Assembly (NCBI RefSeq): GCF_014836775.1
Contig: NZ_JACSQD010000001.1
Location: 1 to 64,000, forward strand
Source: Arthrobacter gallicola
GTDB lineage: Bacteria; Actinomycetota; Actinomycetes; Actinomycetales; Micrococcaceae
Reading direction: 5' to 3'
DNA length: 64,000 nt
Notes under the pieces: generated by a model
Database searches by the model: none
Told to the model about the DNA's origin: nothing
The model's input: only the letters and a program-made list of their open reading frames with translations
Part shown: positions 8,801 to 18,774 of the stretch, piece after piece
Layout: each line of letters opens with the position of its first letter
How positions within the stretch are numbered: the stretch's first letter is position 1
Made by a program: the position numbers and the translations under genes

Positions 8801-10477
8801 GTGGTGCAGCGATCAAATTCCAGGTTTCCCAAGTCGACTTCTACGACCAAACACATCTTCGTCACCGGTGGCGTGGCGTCTTCCCTCGGTAAGGGACTGA
8901 CGGCTTCCAGCCTCGGCCACCTGCTTCGGGCACGCGGCCTCTCGGTGACCATGCAAAAGCTCGATCCCTATCTCAACGTGGATCCGGGCACAATGAATCC
9001 CTTCCAGCACGGCGAAGTCTTCGTGACCGATGACGGCGCCGAAACGGACCTCGACATCGGCCACTACGAGCGCTTCCTCGACGAGAGCCTCGACGGGTCG
9101 GCCAACGTGACCACCGGGCAGGTGTACTCCACCGTCATCGCCAAGGAACGCCGCGGCGAATACCTCGGTGACACGGTCCAGGTCATCCCGCATATCACCG
9201 ATGAGATCAAGCGCCGGATGCGTCTGCCCTCCGAGGCGAAGAAGCACCCGGACGTCATCATCACCGAAATCGGCGGCACGGTGGGCGACATCGAGTCCCA
9301 GCCGTTCCTCGAAGCGGCGCGCCAGGTCCGCCAGGACATCGGCCGGAACAACGTCTTCTTCCTGCACGTCTCCCTGGTCCCGTACATCGGCCCGTCCCAG
9401 GAACTGAAGACCAAGCCGACCCAGCACTCCGTGGCGGCACTGCGTTCGATCGGCATTCAGCCGGACGCCATTGTCATCCGCTCCGACCGTCCGGTGCCGG
9501 ACGCCATGCGGGACAAGATCGGCCGCATGTGCGACGTCGATGTTGATGCCGTGATCGGCTGCCCGGATGCGCCGAGCATCTACGACATTCCCAAGACCCT
9601 GCACTCCCAGAATCTGGACGCGTACATCGTTCAGCACCTGGGACTGAAGTTCAAGGACGTCGACTGGACCAAGTGGGACCGCCTGCTTGAGGCCGTGCAC
9701 AACCCGAAGCACCATGTGGAGGTGGCACTGGTCGGCAAGTACATCGACCTGCCCGACGCCTACCTCTCCGTCACCGAGGCACTGCGTGCCGGTGGTTTCG
9801 CCAACAACACCAAGGTCAAGATCCGCTGGGTCCCCTCCGATGAGTGCTCCACCGAAGAGGGTGCCCGCAAGGCCCTCGCCGGCGTCGACGCCATCTGTGT
9901 TCCCGGCGGCTTCGGCATCCGCGGCCTCGAAGGCAAGCTCGGTGCCCTGAAGTTCGCCCGCGAAAACAAGCTGCCGACCCTGGGCCTGTGCCTGGGCCTG
10001 CAGAGCATGGTCATCGAATACGCCCGCAACGTCGTTGGCCTCGAAGGCGCGTCGTCGAGCGAGTTCGAACCGGATACCAAGTACCCGGTGATCGCGACCA
10101 TGGCCGAGCAGAAGGAAATCGTGGCCGGCCAGGGCGACATGGGCGGCACCATGCGTCTGGGCCTGTGGGACGCCAAGCTCGACGAAGGCTCGGTTGTGGC
10201 CAAGACGTACGGCAAGACCGCCGTCGCTGAACGCCACCGCCACCGCTACGAGGTTAACAACGCCTACCGCGAGCAGATCGCTGAAGCCGGCCTGGTCTTC
10301 TCCGGCACCTCTCCGGATGGGGCGCTTGTGGAGTTCGTTGAACTGCCCGAGGACGTCCACCCGTACTACGTATCCACCCAGGCACACCCGGAACTGAGCT
10401 CGCGGCCCACCCGGCCGCACCCGCTCTTCGCCGGGCTGGTCAAGGCAGCCCTGGCACACCAGGGCGCGGAGGCGTAA
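8801..10477 (+). CDS. pyrG: CTP synthase
   Basis: This ~558-residue enzyme makes CTP from UTP, ATP and glutamine. The amidoligase domain begins with [16 protein letters not shown]. The glutaminase domain starts near residue 300 with its nucleophile in GLCLGLQS (~395) and the partner His/Glu in AHPELSSRP near the end. Start choice is uncertain: GTG 8801 and GTG 8804 fit the family N-terminus, while GTG 8783 overlaps the recN stop and would add six residues. It lies in a co-directional row with recN and a NUDIX gene (4-base gap after the stop). Confidence 0.94.
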   Translation: MVQRSNSRFPKSTSTTKHIFVTGGVASSLGKGLTASSLGHLLRARGLSVTMQKLDPYLNVDPGTMNPFQHGEVFVTDDGAETDLDIGHYERFLDESLDGSANVTTGQVYSTVIAKERRGEYLGDTVQVIPHITDEIKRRMRLPSEAKKHPDVIITEIGGTVGDIESQPFLEAARQVRQDIGRNNVFFLHVSLVPYIGPSQELKTKPTQHSVAALRSIGIQPDAIVIRSDRPVPDAMRDKIGRMCDVDVDAVIGCPDAPSIYDIPKTLHSQNLDAYIVQHLGLKFKDVDWTKWDRLLEAVHNPKHHVEVALVGKYIDLPDAYLSVTEALRAGGFANNTKVKIRWVPSDECSTEEGARKALAGVDAICVPGGFGIRGLEGKLGALKFARENKLPTLGLCLGLQSMVIEYARNVVGLEGASSSEFEPDTKYPVIATMAEQKEIVAGQGDMGGTMRLGLWDAKLDEGSVVAKTYGKTAVAERHRHRYEVNNAYREQIAEAGLVFSGTSPDGALVEFVELPEDVHPYYVSTQAHPELSSRPTRPHPLFAGLVKAALAHQGAEA

Positions 10478-10481
10478 GGAC

Positions 10482-11150
10482 ATGAGCGAAGACCGGGGGT
10501 TCGCCGACGAACAAAGTCCGCGACGGCTGCTGGAATCCACAGTTGCCTACAGCGGTCCCATCTGGGACGTGGTGAAGGAAAAATTCACCCTGACTGACGA
10601 CGGCGAACCCCTGGTCCGCGACTTCATTGCACACCCCGGTGCCGTGGCCGTTTTGGTCATGAACGACGCCGGCCAGGTGCTGCTGATCAACCAGTACCGG
10701 CATCCGGTGCGCATGACACTCTGGGAAATCCCCGCCGGACTGCTGGACGTGGAAGGCGAGGACTACCTGAGTGCCGCCGTCCGCGAACTGGCCGAGGAAG
10801 CCGATCTGGTGGCCGAGGACTGGAGCGTCCTGACTGATCTGTTCCTCTCGCCCGGGTCCTCACGCGAAGAACTGCGCATTTACCTTGCCCGCGGGCTGCA
10901 CGAGGTTCCCGAAGCGGAACGCCACGAGCGTTTCCACGAGGAAGCCGAAATCAAGATGCTCTGGGTCGACCTGGATGACGCCGTCACGGCAGTCCTCGAA
11001 GGCCGTCTGCACAGCCCTTCCGCGTCCGCCGCCGTGCTGGCCGCAGCGGCAGCACGCCACTCGGGATACAAAAACCTCCGGCCCGCCGACGCACCCTGGC
11101 CCGAGCACCACTCGGAGCACCACGCCTGGCCCAACGGCTCCGTCCGCTAG
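10482..11150 (+). CDS. NUDIX hydrolase, ADP-ribose pyrophosphatase type
   Basis: This 222-residue NUDIX protein is placed and built like Rv1700, an ADP-ribose diphosphatase. The NUDIX box runs from [11 protein letters not shown] to [12 protein letters not shown] (residues ~82-108), and an upstream [20 protein letters not shown] segment is typical of the ADP-ribose subgroup. The expected reaction is ADP-ribose to AMP plus ribose 5-phosphate. It starts 4 bases after the pyrG stop and is followed 8 bases later by the recombinase gene, so it sits inside an operon. Confidence 0.9.
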   Translation: MSEDRGFADEQSPRRLLESTVAYSGPIWDVVKEKFTLTDDGEPLVRDFIAHPGAVAVLVMNDAGQVLLINQYRHPVRMTLWEIPAGLLDVEGEDYLSAAVRELAEEADLVAEDWSVLTDLFLSPGSSREELRIYLARGLHEVPEAERHERFHEEAEIKMLWVDLDDAVTAVLEGRLHSPSASAAVLAAAAARHSGYKNLRPADAPWPEHHSEHHAWPNGSVR

Positions 11151-11158
11151 GGGAATGG

Positions 11159-12391
11159 GTGTCCACCGCCGTCCCCGCCGCAGGCAGCGGCCCCGGTAAC
11201 CGGTCCTCCCCGGACCGGACCTCCATCAATGACACGATCAACCTGGTGCTGCAGAGCCAGCTCAATCCCACCCTCGTCCTGGACACCTCGGAGCTGGTCG
11301 CTTCAACGTTGACCGCGGCTGCCCCCACCGGAACGGGATCCGATACTCCGGCGGAGGCAACAGCCGGCCCGGCGGAGAGAGCCAACGTGTCACCGGACAC
11401 CGGTGCCGGCCGCCCCGCTGCCCGCAGTTCCCGCTCTGCGGAGGAAGAACTGCGTTCCACCGCCGTCGGACGGGCGATCGGCAGCTACCTCCAGCACATG
11501 GCCGTGGAACGCGGACTGGCCCGGAATACCGTTGACGCCTACCGCCGTGACCTGCTCCGGTACGCCCGGTTCCTGGCCGCCAGCGGCCGCACCGACGTCA
11601 CAGCCATTACCCGCCATGACGTCACGGCATTCGCCCGGTCCATTGTTGAAGGCTCCGACGGCGCTGCCGCGCTGAGTGTCCGCTCGGCAGCCCGGACCAT
11701 TGTGGCTGTCCGCGGCCTGCATAAATTCTGGGCCCTTGAGGGCCTCACCGGATCCGATCCGGCAAGCGACGTTCATCCGCCGATGCCGGGCAAACGCCTG
11801 CCCAAGGCCATCAGTGTCAACGAAGTCACCCGCATGCTCGAGGCCGTTCCGCTGGATACGCCCACCGGCCTGCGGGACCGGGCCCTGCTCGAATTCCTCT
11901 ACTCCACGGGGGCCCGTATCAGCGAGGCCGTGGGACTGGATATTGATGACCTGTCCCTCGAACGGATCCCGGCCAACGGACCCGACGTCGTGCGCCTGTT
12001 CGGTAAGGGGTCCAAGGAACGGCTGGTGCCGCTGGGCTCCTACGCCGCCCGCGCCCTGGACGAGTACCTGGTCCGTGGCCGGCCCGGCGCTGCTGCCAAG
12101 GGCAAGGGCACGCCGGCGCTGTTCCTGAATGCCCGTGGCGGGCGGCTGAGCCGGCAGAGCGCCTGGACCATCCTCAAAGCGGCCGCTGAACGCGCCAAGA
12201 TCGACCGGGACGTTTCTCCGCACACCCTGCGGCATTCCTTCGCCACCCATCTGCTCGAGGGCGGAGCCGACGTGCGGGTGGTTCAGGAACTGCTGGGTCA
12301 CGCCTCCGTGACCACCACCCAGGTGTACACCCTGGTCACCGCCGACACACTGCGCGAGGTGTACGCAGCCGCCCATCCGCGGGCGCTGTGA
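11159..12391 (+). CDS. xerD: XerD-like tyrosine recombinase with long N-terminal extension
   Basis: This is a site-specific tyrosine recombinase, by position (Rv1701) the XerD partner that resolves chromosome dimers at dif. The core-binding domain starts near residue 100 ([18 protein letters not shown]). All catalytic residues are visible: Arg in TGARISE (~251), Lys in GKGSKER (~282), HTLRHSF (~354), GHASV (~380) and Tyr in TQVYTL (~388). The 410-residue length exceeds the usual ~300 because of ~95 Ala/Thr/Ser-rich N-terminal residues. GTG 11159 follows GGGGAATG. An internal start (for example GTG 11387) could give a normal-sized protein. Confidence 0.88.
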   Translation: MSTAVPAAGSGPGNRSSPDRTSINDTINLVLQSQLNPTLVLDTSELVASTLTAAAPTGTGSDTPAEATAGPAERANVSPDTGAGRPAARSSRSAEEELRSTAVGRAIGSYLQHMAVERGLARNTVDAYRRDLLRYARFLAASGRTDVTAITRHDVTAFARSIVEGSDGAAALSVRSAARTIVAVRGLHKFWALEGLTGSDPASDVHPPMPGKRLPKAISVNEVTRMLEAVPLDTPTGLRDRALLEFLYSTGARISEAVGLDIDDLSLERIPANGPDVVRLFGKGSKERLVPLGSYAARALDEYLVRGRPGAAAKGKGTPALFLNARGGRLSRQSAWTILKAAAERAKIDRDVSPHTLRHSFATHLLEGGADVRVVQELLGHASVTTTQVYTLVTADTLREVYAAAHPRAL

Positions 12392-12906
12392 GCGGCATCA
12401 GGGCAGCGCAGACGGGTCCGGCGGCCAGCCGGGCCACCCCCGTGGTGCTCTGCTTCCTGTTCCGTGAGACTCCGGACGGCGGCCGGGAGGTTCTGCTGGG
12501 ACTGAAGAAAACGGGGTTCGGCACCGGCCGGATTGTCACCCTCGGCGGGCACGTGGAGCCGGGGGAGACCGCCGCGCAGGCGGCTGTGCGGGAGGTCTTC
12601 GAAGAATCCGGCGTGACGGTGGCCGACGCGGACCTGGAGCCGGCGGGAAGCATCGAGTTTATGTTCCCGGTGCGGCCGGACTGGGACATGTCCACGACGG
12701 TCTACCGCACCTGGAACTGGACCGGCGAGCCCGGACCCTCAGCGGAGATCGCGCCGGCCTGGTACTCCGTGGACGCGGTGCCGTACGGGCAGATGTGGAA
12801 AGATTCCGCCTACTGGCTGCCCAAGGTCCTCGCCGGAGACTACTTTGCCGCCGCCGTCACCCTCGCACCGGACAACGAGTGTGTAGGCACCGTCGTCTTT
12901 TCCTAG
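12388..12906 (+). CDS. MTH1-like NUDIX hydrolase (8-oxo-dGTP diphosphatase family)
   Basis: This is a 172-residue NUDIX protein. The box [24 protein letters not shown] lies at residues ~52-75. The flanking [15 protein letters not shown] and the later [26 protein letters not shown] closely follow the layout of MTH1 proteins, which remove oxidised purine nucleotides. Substrate is inferred from that similarity. The GTG start overlaps the recombinase stop (GTGA), so it is co-translated. It ends tail-to-tail with the next minus-strand gene, the two stops sharing CTAG. Confidence 0.82.
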   Translation: MSGIRAAQTGPAASRATPVVLCFLFRETPDGGREVLLGLKKTGFGTGRIVTLGGHVEPGETAAQAAVREVFEESGVTVADADLEPAGSIEFMFPVRPDWDMSTTVYRTWNWTGEPGPSAEIAPAWYSVDAVPYGQMWKDSAYWLPKVLAGDYFAAAVTLAPDNECVGTVVFS

Positions 12907-13400
12907 GTTTCCGCTCCGCTGCCCTCATGCGTTGCCGGTCCGAGCCGGGCTGCCGCCGTGCTGTTGGCATCCACCAGCTGCGCGGCCGTGGCCTTGGCCA
13001 GGCCCGCTACTGGCATGCCGACATACATCGATTCGGCGCGGTCCACCACATAGGTCTCGTGCCAGATGCCGACGCTGCCCGGTGCCCTGCGGGCCCGCCG
13101 GTTGAACGCCGCCCACGCCGGGCGGTGAGCCGCGTCCGGCTGGCTCGCATAGGCGAACAGCTGCTCGGCGGACTTCCAGTACTGGATGACCAGCGGTCCT
13201 CCTGCCCCGATGGTGAGGCGGTATCCCAGCAGACCGGAGTTTGGATCGGCCGAAAGCTCCGCCAGCATCCGCGGCATGGCGGCAAAAGCCGGGATCCACA
13301 GGTCCGGACGCCACGGACGGTTGATCCGCATGCCGATCAGGAACACCACCAGGGGGCCGGTGTGATGATGGGTTGAACGCTGGCTGACGATGCGAGCCAT
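12903..13400 (-). CDS. DUF4188 family protein
   Basis: This 165-residue protein has the DUF4188 hallmarks GPLVVFLIGMRINRPWRPDLW, AMPRMLAEL and QYWKSAEQLFAYA followed by WHETY. The fold is expected to be ferredoxin-like (dimeric alpha/beta barrel), related to heme or monooxygenase-type small proteins; the biochemical role is not established. It is divergently transcribed from a MerR regulator over a 78-base region with repeated CTATCCAG boxes, so it is the probable target of that regulator. Confidence 0.82.
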   Translation of the reverse strand: MARIVSQRSTHHHTGPLVVFLIGMRINRPWRPDLWIPAFAAMPRMLAELSADPNSGLLGYRLTIGAGGPLVIQYWKSAEQLFAYASQPDAAHRPAWAAFNRRARRAPGSVGIWHETYVVDRAESMYVGMPVAGLAKATAAQLVDANSTAAARLGPATHEGSGAET

Positions 13401-13419
13401 AACCAGGCCCCTTTCACTA

Positions 13420-13462
13420 CTGGATAGTGCTGCTATCCAGACTAGAGAGTTACACTATCCAG
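13420..13462. promoter_or_regulatory. probable MerR operator, three CTATCCAG boxes
   Basis: CTGGATAG (13420-13427) and CTATCCAG (13433-13440) form a perfect inverted repeat with a 5-base spacer. A third CTATCCAG (13455-13462) lies 22 bases, about two helical turns, from the second. On the minus strand a possible promoter for the DUF4188 gene (TTGTGC at 13467-13462, TAGTCT at 13444-13439, 17-base spacer) overlaps the boxes. This arrangement suggests that the divergent MerR protein controls both genes. Confidence 0.65.
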
Positions 13463-13478
13463 CACAAGGGGGATTGCC

Positions 13479-14126
13479 ATGCGGATCTCAGAATTAGCCG
13501 CCGCGTCAGATGTGCCGGTTGCCACCATCAAGTTCTACCTGCGGACCGGCCTGCTTCATGACGGACGGCAGACGGCGCCCCGACAGGCCGAGTACAACGA
13601 CGGCCACCTGGCCAGGCTGCGGCTGATCCGCGCCCTGCTGGGGGCGGGTGGCCTGTCGGTAGCCGCTGCGGGAGAGGTGCTGCGCCAGCTCGACCACCCG
13701 CCGGAATCGGGCCATGATCTGCTCGGGGCTGCACATCATGCCCTGGACGCCGGTGCCCAGCCGAAGCAGGAGCAGCAGCAGACGGACCATCCCCGGGCTG
13801 ACGCGCTGCTGGAAGCGTGGGGCTGGCAGATCGACCCGGAGGACCATAACGCGCGGCGCGGCCTGGAACGGGCGCTGCAGGGCCTGGAGGACGGCGGGTT
13901 CGAACCTCCGGCCGGATTCCTGGACATGTATGCCGCCGCGATGCGGGAGCTGGCCACCCGGGAGGTGGAGCAGGTTCCGGTCAACCCGCCGGACGCCATG
14001 CGCTACGTCGTCCTGGGAACCGTCCTGGTGGAGCCGCTGCTGCTGGCCCTGCGCAGGCTCGCCCAGCAGGACGCGTCCCGCCGGATGTTTTCTGCCCCGG
14101 GCCCGCCGGCTCCCGGGGTCGGGTAA
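13479..14126 (+). CDS. MerR-family transcriptional regulator
   Basis: This 215-residue regulator has an N-terminal winged-helix domain typical of MerR (MRISELAAASDVPVATIKFYLRTGLLHDGR, residues 1-30). A dimerisation helix and a ~130-residue alpha-helical effector region follow. No Cys-rich metal site is present, so a small-molecule or unknown inducer is more likely than a metal. It is divergent from the DUF4188 gene with CTATCCAG boxes between them. Confidence 0.87.
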   Translation: MRISELAAASDVPVATIKFYLRTGLLHDGRQTAPRQAEYNDGHLARLRLIRALLGAGGLSVAAAGEVLRQLDHPPESGHDLLGAAHHALDAGAQPKQEQQQTDHPRADALLEAWGWQIDPEDHNARRGLERALQGLEDGGFEPPAGFLDMYAAAMRELATREVEQVPVNPPDAMRYVVLGTVLVEPLLLALRRLAQQDASRRMFSAPGPPAPGVG

Positions 14127-14148
14127 AGCGCCCTGAATCTGCAGGCAA

Positions 14149-14195
14149 AACGCCCGCCGCAGGCCCGAAGGCCGAACCCGCAGCGAGCGTTATTA
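14149..14195. terminator. possible bidirectional terminator between merR and prpC
   Basis: Convergent gene ends flank an imperfect stem (14149-14160 with 14180-14191, two mismatches) that encloses a small GGCC-CGAA-GGCC hairpin. TTATTAG follows on the plus strand and AAAA precedes it. Position fits a shared terminator; the stem is weaker than others in the window. Confidence 0.4.
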
Positions 14196-14209
14196 GTTGC
14201 GGCGGCAGG

Positions 14210-15343
14210 CTAGCCGAGGTGCCGCTCGTCCGGGCCGTTGTATTCGCTCAGCGGCCGGATCAGGGCGTTGGCTTCGAGCTGTTCCATGATGTGTGCCGTC
14301 CACCCGGTGATCCGCGCCGCGACGAACAGCGGCGTGAACGTAGCGGTGTCAAAGCCCATCAGGTGGTAGGCCGGGCCTGCCGGGTAGTCGAGGTTGGGCA
14401 GGATGTTTTTCCGCTCCGCCATCGCCGATTCCAGGGCGGTGTACAGCTCGCCCAGGTCCGGCCGGTCGTAGTGCTTGACCATTTTGTCCAGCGAGGCTTT
14501 CATGGTCGGCACCCGGGAGTCGCCGTTTTTGTAGACCCGGTGACCGAAGCCCATGATCTTCTTTTTGTCCGCCAGCGCCGTGTCCAGCCAGGCCGCAGCG
14601 TGGGCCGCGACGTCGTCGTCCTGGGAACTGGCGGTGATCTCCTCGAACGTGTGCATCACCGCTTCGTTGGCGCCGCCGTGCAGCGGGCCCTTGAGGGCGC
14701 CGATCGCCCCGGTCACCGCTGAATGCAGATCCGAGAGCGTGGAGGTGATCACCCGCGCCGTGAACGTGGAGGCGTTGAAGGAGTGCTCGGCGTAGAGGAT
14801 CATCGAGACGTTGAACGCTTCCACGACCTCCGGCGCAGCTTCTTCCCCGAACGTCATCCACAGGAAATTCGCGGCATAGCCCAGGTCCTCCCGCGGCTCC
14901 ACCAGTTCCTCGCCGCGGCGGCGGCGCTGGTCATAAGCGACGACGGCGGGCATGGCGGCAAACAGGCTGACAGACTTCTCCATGTTGGCCAGCCGGGAGG
15001 GATCCTCGGCCTTGGGATGCTCGGCGCCCAGGACCGACGCCGCCGTCCGGCAGACGTCCATCGGATGACAGGTGGCCGGCAGGGCGTCGATCACCGCCTT
15101 GAGTTCCGGGGTCAGCGCGCGCTGCGACCGCTCGCCGCGGGTGAACTCCGCCAGTTCCTCCGCTGAGGGCAGCTCGCCGTTCCAGAGCAGATAGGCGACT
15201 TCTTCGAAGCTGCAGCGGGCCGCGAGTTCCTGGACCGGATAGCCGCGGTAGAGCAGCGAATTCGTCTCGGGATTGACCTTGGAAATGCTGGTGGTGTCCA
15301 CCAGCACGCCGGCCAGACCTTTGTGAATGGTTGTCTCTGTCAT
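14210..15343 (-). CDS. prpC: 2-methylcitrate synthase
   Basis: This 377-residue enzyme of the citrate synthase family condenses propionyl-CoA with oxaloacetate, the entry step of the 2-methylcitrate cycle. Catalytic His residues are in LHGGANEAV (~200) and GFGHRVYK (~250), and the catalytic Asp is in MGFDTATFTPLFVAARITGW near the end. The short length and the neighbouring prpB, prpD and prpE genes argue for methylcitrate rather than citrate synthase. AAGGAG lies 8 bases before the ATG. It is the last gene of the minus-strand prp operon. Confidence 0.93.
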   Translation of the reverse strand: MTETTIHKGLAGVLVDTTSISKVNPETNSLLYRGYPVQELAARCSFEEVAYLLWNGELPSAEELAEFTRGERSQRALTPELKAVIDALPATCHPMDVCRTAASVLGAEHPKAEDPSRLANMEKSVSLFAAMPAVVAYDQRRRRGEELVEPREDLGYAANFLWMTFGEEAAPEVVEAFNVSMILYAEHSFNASTFTARVITSTLSDLHSAVTGAIGALKGPLHGGANEAVMHTFEEITASSQDDDVAAHAAAWLDTALADKKKIMGFGHRVYKNGDSRVPTMKASLDKMVKHYDRPDLGELYTALESAMAERKNILPNLDYPAGPAYHLMGFDTATFTPLFVAARITGWTAHIMEQLEANALIRPLSEYNGPDERHLG

Positions 15344-15424
15344 CGTTGGGACTCCTTCGTCGTGGTGCGCAGATCAGGGGTGGGGCAACGCCTTCTTCTT
15401 GGTGCGGGACTTTGGACGGTCAGG

Positions 15425-16348
15425 TCAGGCGGGGGCCGGTGCGCCGGGGGAGCCGGGGACCTGGAAATTGAACACGGACGTATCAAAGCGGTTATACGCC
15501 TCATAATCCACCAGATCGTACAGGCGCGCACGTGTGAGCATGCTGGGAACCGCCGCTGCCTGCGTGCCGTCGGCTCTGATGGCCTCCAGTGTCCGTTCGG
15601 CCGCACCCATGGCACTGCGCAGCAGCGTCACCGGATAAATGACCATGTTGACGCCCGCACCGGCGAGCTGGTCATAGGTAAAGAGCTCGCTCTTGCCGAA
15701 CTCGGTCATGTTGGCCAGGATCGGAACGTCGACGGCGGCGCGGATGGCGGCGAACTCCTCCACCGTTTTCATGGCTTCCGGGAAAATGGCGTCGGCGCCG
15801 GCCTCCACCAGGGCGCGGGCCCGGTCCTGGGCGGCTGCCAGGCCTTCCACGGCACGGATGTCGGTGCGGGCCATGATCAGGAAGTTGGGATCCCGCCGGG
15901 CGTCTGCCGCGGCGCGGATCCGTTTGGTGGCGGTGTCCAGGTCCACAACGTTTTTCCCGTCGAGGTGCCCGCAGCGCTTCGGATTGAACTGGTCCTCGAT
16001 GTGGCAGCCGGCCAGGCCGGCGTTCTCGAGTTCCTGGATGGTGCGCGCCACGTTCATCGGCTCGCCGAAGCCGGTGTCGGCGTCGACAATGGCGGGCAGG
16101 TCGCTCATCCGGGCAATCTGCCCGGCCCGGGTGGCAACCTCCGTCAGCGTGGTCAGCCCGATGTCCGGCAGGCCCAGGTCATTGGCGAGGACCGCGCCGG
16201 AGATATAGACGCCGTCGAACCCTTTTTCCTGGATGAGCCGGGCCGAGAGCGGGTTGAAGGCTCCCGGGTACTGCTGCAGCGTGCCGGAGGCGAGCCCTGC
16301 GCGCATGGCGAGGCGCTTCTGCTCGGGGGTGGTGGCGGAGTAGAGCAT
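15425..16348 (-). CDS. prpB: 2-methylisocitrate lyase
   Basis: This 307-residue lyase cleaves 2-methylisocitrate to succinate and pyruvate. The family signature NPKRCGHLDGK carries the catalytic Cys (residues ~120-130); metal-binding DADTGFGEP and ARTDIRAVEG are also present. The ATG follows the prpD TAA with no intervening base, so the two are translationally coupled. An 81-base gap separates it from prpC. Confidence 0.94.
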   Translation of the reverse strand: MLYSATTPEQKRLAMRAGLASGTLQQYPGAFNPLSARLIQEKGFDGVYISGAVLANDLGLPDIGLTTLTEVATRAGQIARMSDLPAIVDADTGFGEPMNVARTIQELENAGLAGCHIEDQFNPKRCGHLDGKNVVDLDTATKRIRAAADARRDPNFLIMARTDIRAVEGLAAAQDRARALVEAGADAIFPEAMKTVEEFAAIRAAVDVPILANMTEFGKSELFTYDQLAGAGVNMVIYPVTLLRSAMGAAERTLEAIRADGTQAAAVPSMLTRARLYDLVDYEAYNRFDTSVFNFQVPGSPGAPAPA

Positions 16349-17866
16349 TTAGAACAGTCCCTTCGGTGCGGCGGACGGATCGACGACGCCGGCCGCGGCG
16401 GTGATGTTGAGCTGGCCCAGTTCTCCCGGCGCCAGGTCGGGCAGCCGTTCGGCGGCAGCGATGAAACGGTCGATTTCCTCGTCCGCCACGATGCCGGCGG
16501 CGAGGGTGCGGAACTTGTGGATGTAGTCGGCGCGGACGAAGGGCCGGGCGCCCAGCGGATGCGCGTCGGCCACGGCAATCTCGTCCGTGATCACCCGGCC
16601 GTCGGTGAGGGTGATTTCCACCCGGCCGCCGAAGGCTTTCTCGGCGATGTCCAGCGAGTGGTAGCGGCGGGTCCATTCCGGGTCTTCGACGGTGGTGACC
16701 TTGTGCCAGAGCGCCACGGTGTCCGGTCGGCCGGCCCGTTCCGGGGCGTAGGAGTCCACGTGGTGCCAGGCGCCGTCCTGCAGGGCAACCGTGAAGATGT
16801 ACGGGATGGAGTGGTCCAGGGTTTCCCGCGACGCGGCCGGATCGTACTTCTGCGGATCGTTGGCGCCGGAACCGATCACGTTGTGTGTGTGGTGCGAGGT
16901 GGAAATCAGCACCGAGGCGACGTTGGCCGGGTCGGTGGCCGCAGGGTAATCGCGGTGGATCCGGCGGGCCAGGTCGATCCAGGCCTGAGCCTGATACTCG
17001 GCCGAGTGTTCCTTGGTGTAGGTGTCCAGGATGGCGCGCTTGGCCTCCCCGGGGGCCGGCAGCGGCACCGAATAGGCGGCATCGGGCCCGTCCAGCAGCC
17101 AGGCGATCACGCCGTCCTCGCCCTCGTAAATGGGGGTGGGGGAGGTCTGGCCGCGCATCGCCCGGTCCACGGCCTCCACGGCCATCTTGCCGGCGAAGGC
17201 CGGGGCGTGCGCCTTCCAGGTGGAGATTTCGCCCTTGCGGGACTGGCGGGTGGCGGTGGTGGTGTGCAGCGCCTGGCCAACGGCCTGGAAGATGGTTTCG
17301 GTGTCCAGCCCCAGCAGGGTGCCGAGACCGGCGGCGGCGGAGGGACCAAGGTGGGCAACGTGGTCGATCTTGTGTTTGTGCAGGCAGATCGCCTTGACCA
17401 GGTTGACCTGGATTTCGTAGCCGGTGGCGATGCCGCGCAGCAGGTCTGCCCCGGAGGCGCCGGTGTGCTGGGCAGCGGCGAGGATCGGCGGGATATTGTC
17501 TCCGGGGTGGGAGTAGTCGGCCGCCAGGAACGTGTCGTGGTAGTCCAGTTCGCGGACGGCCACACCGTTGGCCCAGGCTGCCCATTCGGGGGAAGTCTTC
17601 TCCTGTACGCCAAAGACTGAGGCTCCCGCGCCGCCGGACGACGGCGCGAAGGAGAGTGCCTGCGCGCGGGCCGCCACGATGGGGGCACGGTTCAATGAGG
17701 CGACGGCAACGGAGGCGTTGTCGATGACGCGGTTGATCACCATGTCCGCGACGTCGGCGGTGACCTCGACCGGATCAGCGGCGACCGCAGCAATCTTCCA
17801 GGCCAGCTGGTCTTCGCGGGGCAGGTTTTCCTCGCTGCGGTAGACACGCACGTTGTGGGATTTCAC
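16349..17866 (-). CDS. prpD: 2-methylcitrate dehydratase
   Basis: This 505-residue MmgE/PrpD-family enzyme dehydrates 2-methylcitrate toward 2-methylisocitrate. Family features include [34 protein letters not shown] and [16 protein letters not shown]. The start is GTG 17866 with GAGGAC upstream, 20 bases after the stop of the GntR regulator gene, so regulator and enzymes form one operon. Confidence 0.93.
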   Translation of the reverse strand: MKSHNVRVYRSEENLPREDQLAWKIAAVAADPVEVTADVADMVINRVIDNASVAVASLNRAPIVAARAQALSFAPSSGGAGASVFGVQEKTSPEWAAWANGVAVRELDYHDTFLAADYSHPGDNIPPILAAAQHTGASGADLLRGIATGYEIQVNLVKAICLHKHKIDHVAHLGPSAAAGLGTLLGLDTETIFQAVGQALHTTTATRQSRKGEISTWKAHAPAFAGKMAVEAVDRAMRGQTSPTPIYEGEDGVIAWLLDGPDAAYSVPLPAPGEAKRAILDTYTKEHSAEYQAQAWIDLARRIHRDYPAATDPANVASVLISTSHHTHNVIGSGANDPQKYDPAASRETLDHSIPYIFTVALQDGAWHHVDSYAPERAGRPDTVALWHKVTTVEDPEWTRRYHSLDIAEKAFGGRVEITLTDGRVITDEIAVADAHPLGARPFVRADYIHKFRTLAAGIVADEEIDRFIAAAERLPDLAPGELGQLNITAAAGVVDPSAAPKGLF

Positions 17867-17886
17867 GGTGGAAGGGTCCTCTCGGA

Positions 17887-18534
17887 TTAGGGCTGATGGA
17901 CGGTGTTGAAGTGTTCGAGGCTTTTGTGCAGGTGGACTGCCGTGGCAGCGGCTGCCATGGCTGGGTCGCCGGAAGCGATTGCCCCCGCAATCGTGGCGTG
18001 CTCCGAGGCGGTCTCGCGCAGCCGCGCCGGGTTGTCCTTGGCCAGGCGGCGGACCCTCGCCAGGTGCAGGCGCACATTGCCGAGCGCTTGGGTCAGATAC
18101 GGGTTGGCTGCGGCGGTGTCGATCGCCGCGTCCAGGCGTGCCACAAGGGCGTAGTAGCCCTGGCGGGCCGGGTCCTGGTCCGGGTCAGCTGCCAGGCTCG
18201 CCGCCGCGGCGTCGAAGTCGGTGCGCAGTGCCCGGAAGACGGCGGGATCCCGGCGGTTGGCGGCAAGCAAGGCCGCCTGGCATTCCAGGGCCTGCCGGAG
18301 TTCGAAGAGCGCGCCCACGGTTTCGGGGGAGATGGGGGAGACGACGACGCCGCGTCCGGCGTGCTGCGCCGCAAGACCGTCGGCGGTGAGCCGGCCGAGG
18401 GCCTCGCGCAGCGGAGTGCGGGAGATTCCGAGGCGCCGGGACTGTTCAACCTCGCCGAGCAGCGTTCCCGGAGGAAGCCGCCACTCGACGATGTCCTCGC
18501 GGAGCATGGCATAGGCGCGGTCGCTGGCCCGCAT
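17887..18534 (-). CDS. GntR-family (FCD domain) regulator of the prp locus
   Basis: This 215-residue regulator has an N-terminal winged helix ([21 protein letters not shown], residues ~35-55) and a C-terminal all-helical FCD ligand domain with histidines in LHLARV, SEHATI and VHLHKS, likely metal or acid ligands. ATG 18534 has GGAGGGAG upstream; an in-frame GTG at 18567 lacks such a site. It heads the prpD-prpB-prpC operon, so the effector is probably a methylcitrate-cycle intermediate. Two GTGTATACAT boxes lie upstream. Confidence 0.88.
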   Translation of the reverse strand: MRASDRAYAMLREDIVEWRLPPGTLLGEVEQSRRLGISRTPLREALGRLTADGLAAQHAGRGVVVSPISPETVGALFELRQALECQAALLAANRRDPAVFRALRTDFDAAAASLAADPDQDPARQGYYALVARLDAAIDTAAANPYLTQALGNVRLHLARVRRLAKDNPARLRETASEHATIAGAIASGDPAMAAAATAVHLHKSLEHFNTVHQP

Positions 18535-18570
18535 GGTGCTCCCTCCGTCTGATGTGGTCCGGAACACCCA

Positions 18571-18644
18571 GTGTATACATGACCGGGGAAGTGCGGGAGG
18601 AGTTCGGGAGAAATCCTAGAATCCGGAGTCAGTCGTGTATACAT
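18571..18644. promoter_or_regulatory. two GTGTATACAT boxes, probable GntR operators
   Basis: The 10-mer GTGTATACAT, containing the palindrome TGTATACA, occurs at 18571-18580 and again at 18635-18644 in the same orientation, in the region between the divergent GntR/prp operon and the AEC-prpE genes. FCD-type GntR proteins commonly bind short palindromes of this type. One box lies near each divergent gene start, so both transcription units may be controlled together. Confidence 0.7.
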
Positions 18645-18774
18645 TCTGCGGTATGAGTGGTGCCTCGGGACCTTGTATGACGCCCGGCCGGGTCTGGATG
18701 CTGCCGGGTCTGAAATGATGGCGGCGGCGGGGTGCCGCTCCGGCCGTGCCCCAGAGGCACCGACAAGTATTGGA

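Noticed and set aside
14210..15343. Citrate synthase (gltA)
   Set aside because: At 377 residues and inside a prpD-prpB operon under one GntR regulator, the gene fits 2-methylcitrate synthase better; side activity with acetyl-CoA is possible.
15323..17620. Large plus-strand open frame opposite prpCBD
   Set aside because: It is an antisense shadow of three well-supported minus-strand enzymes with Gly/Arg/Val-rich nonsense composition and no ribosome site.
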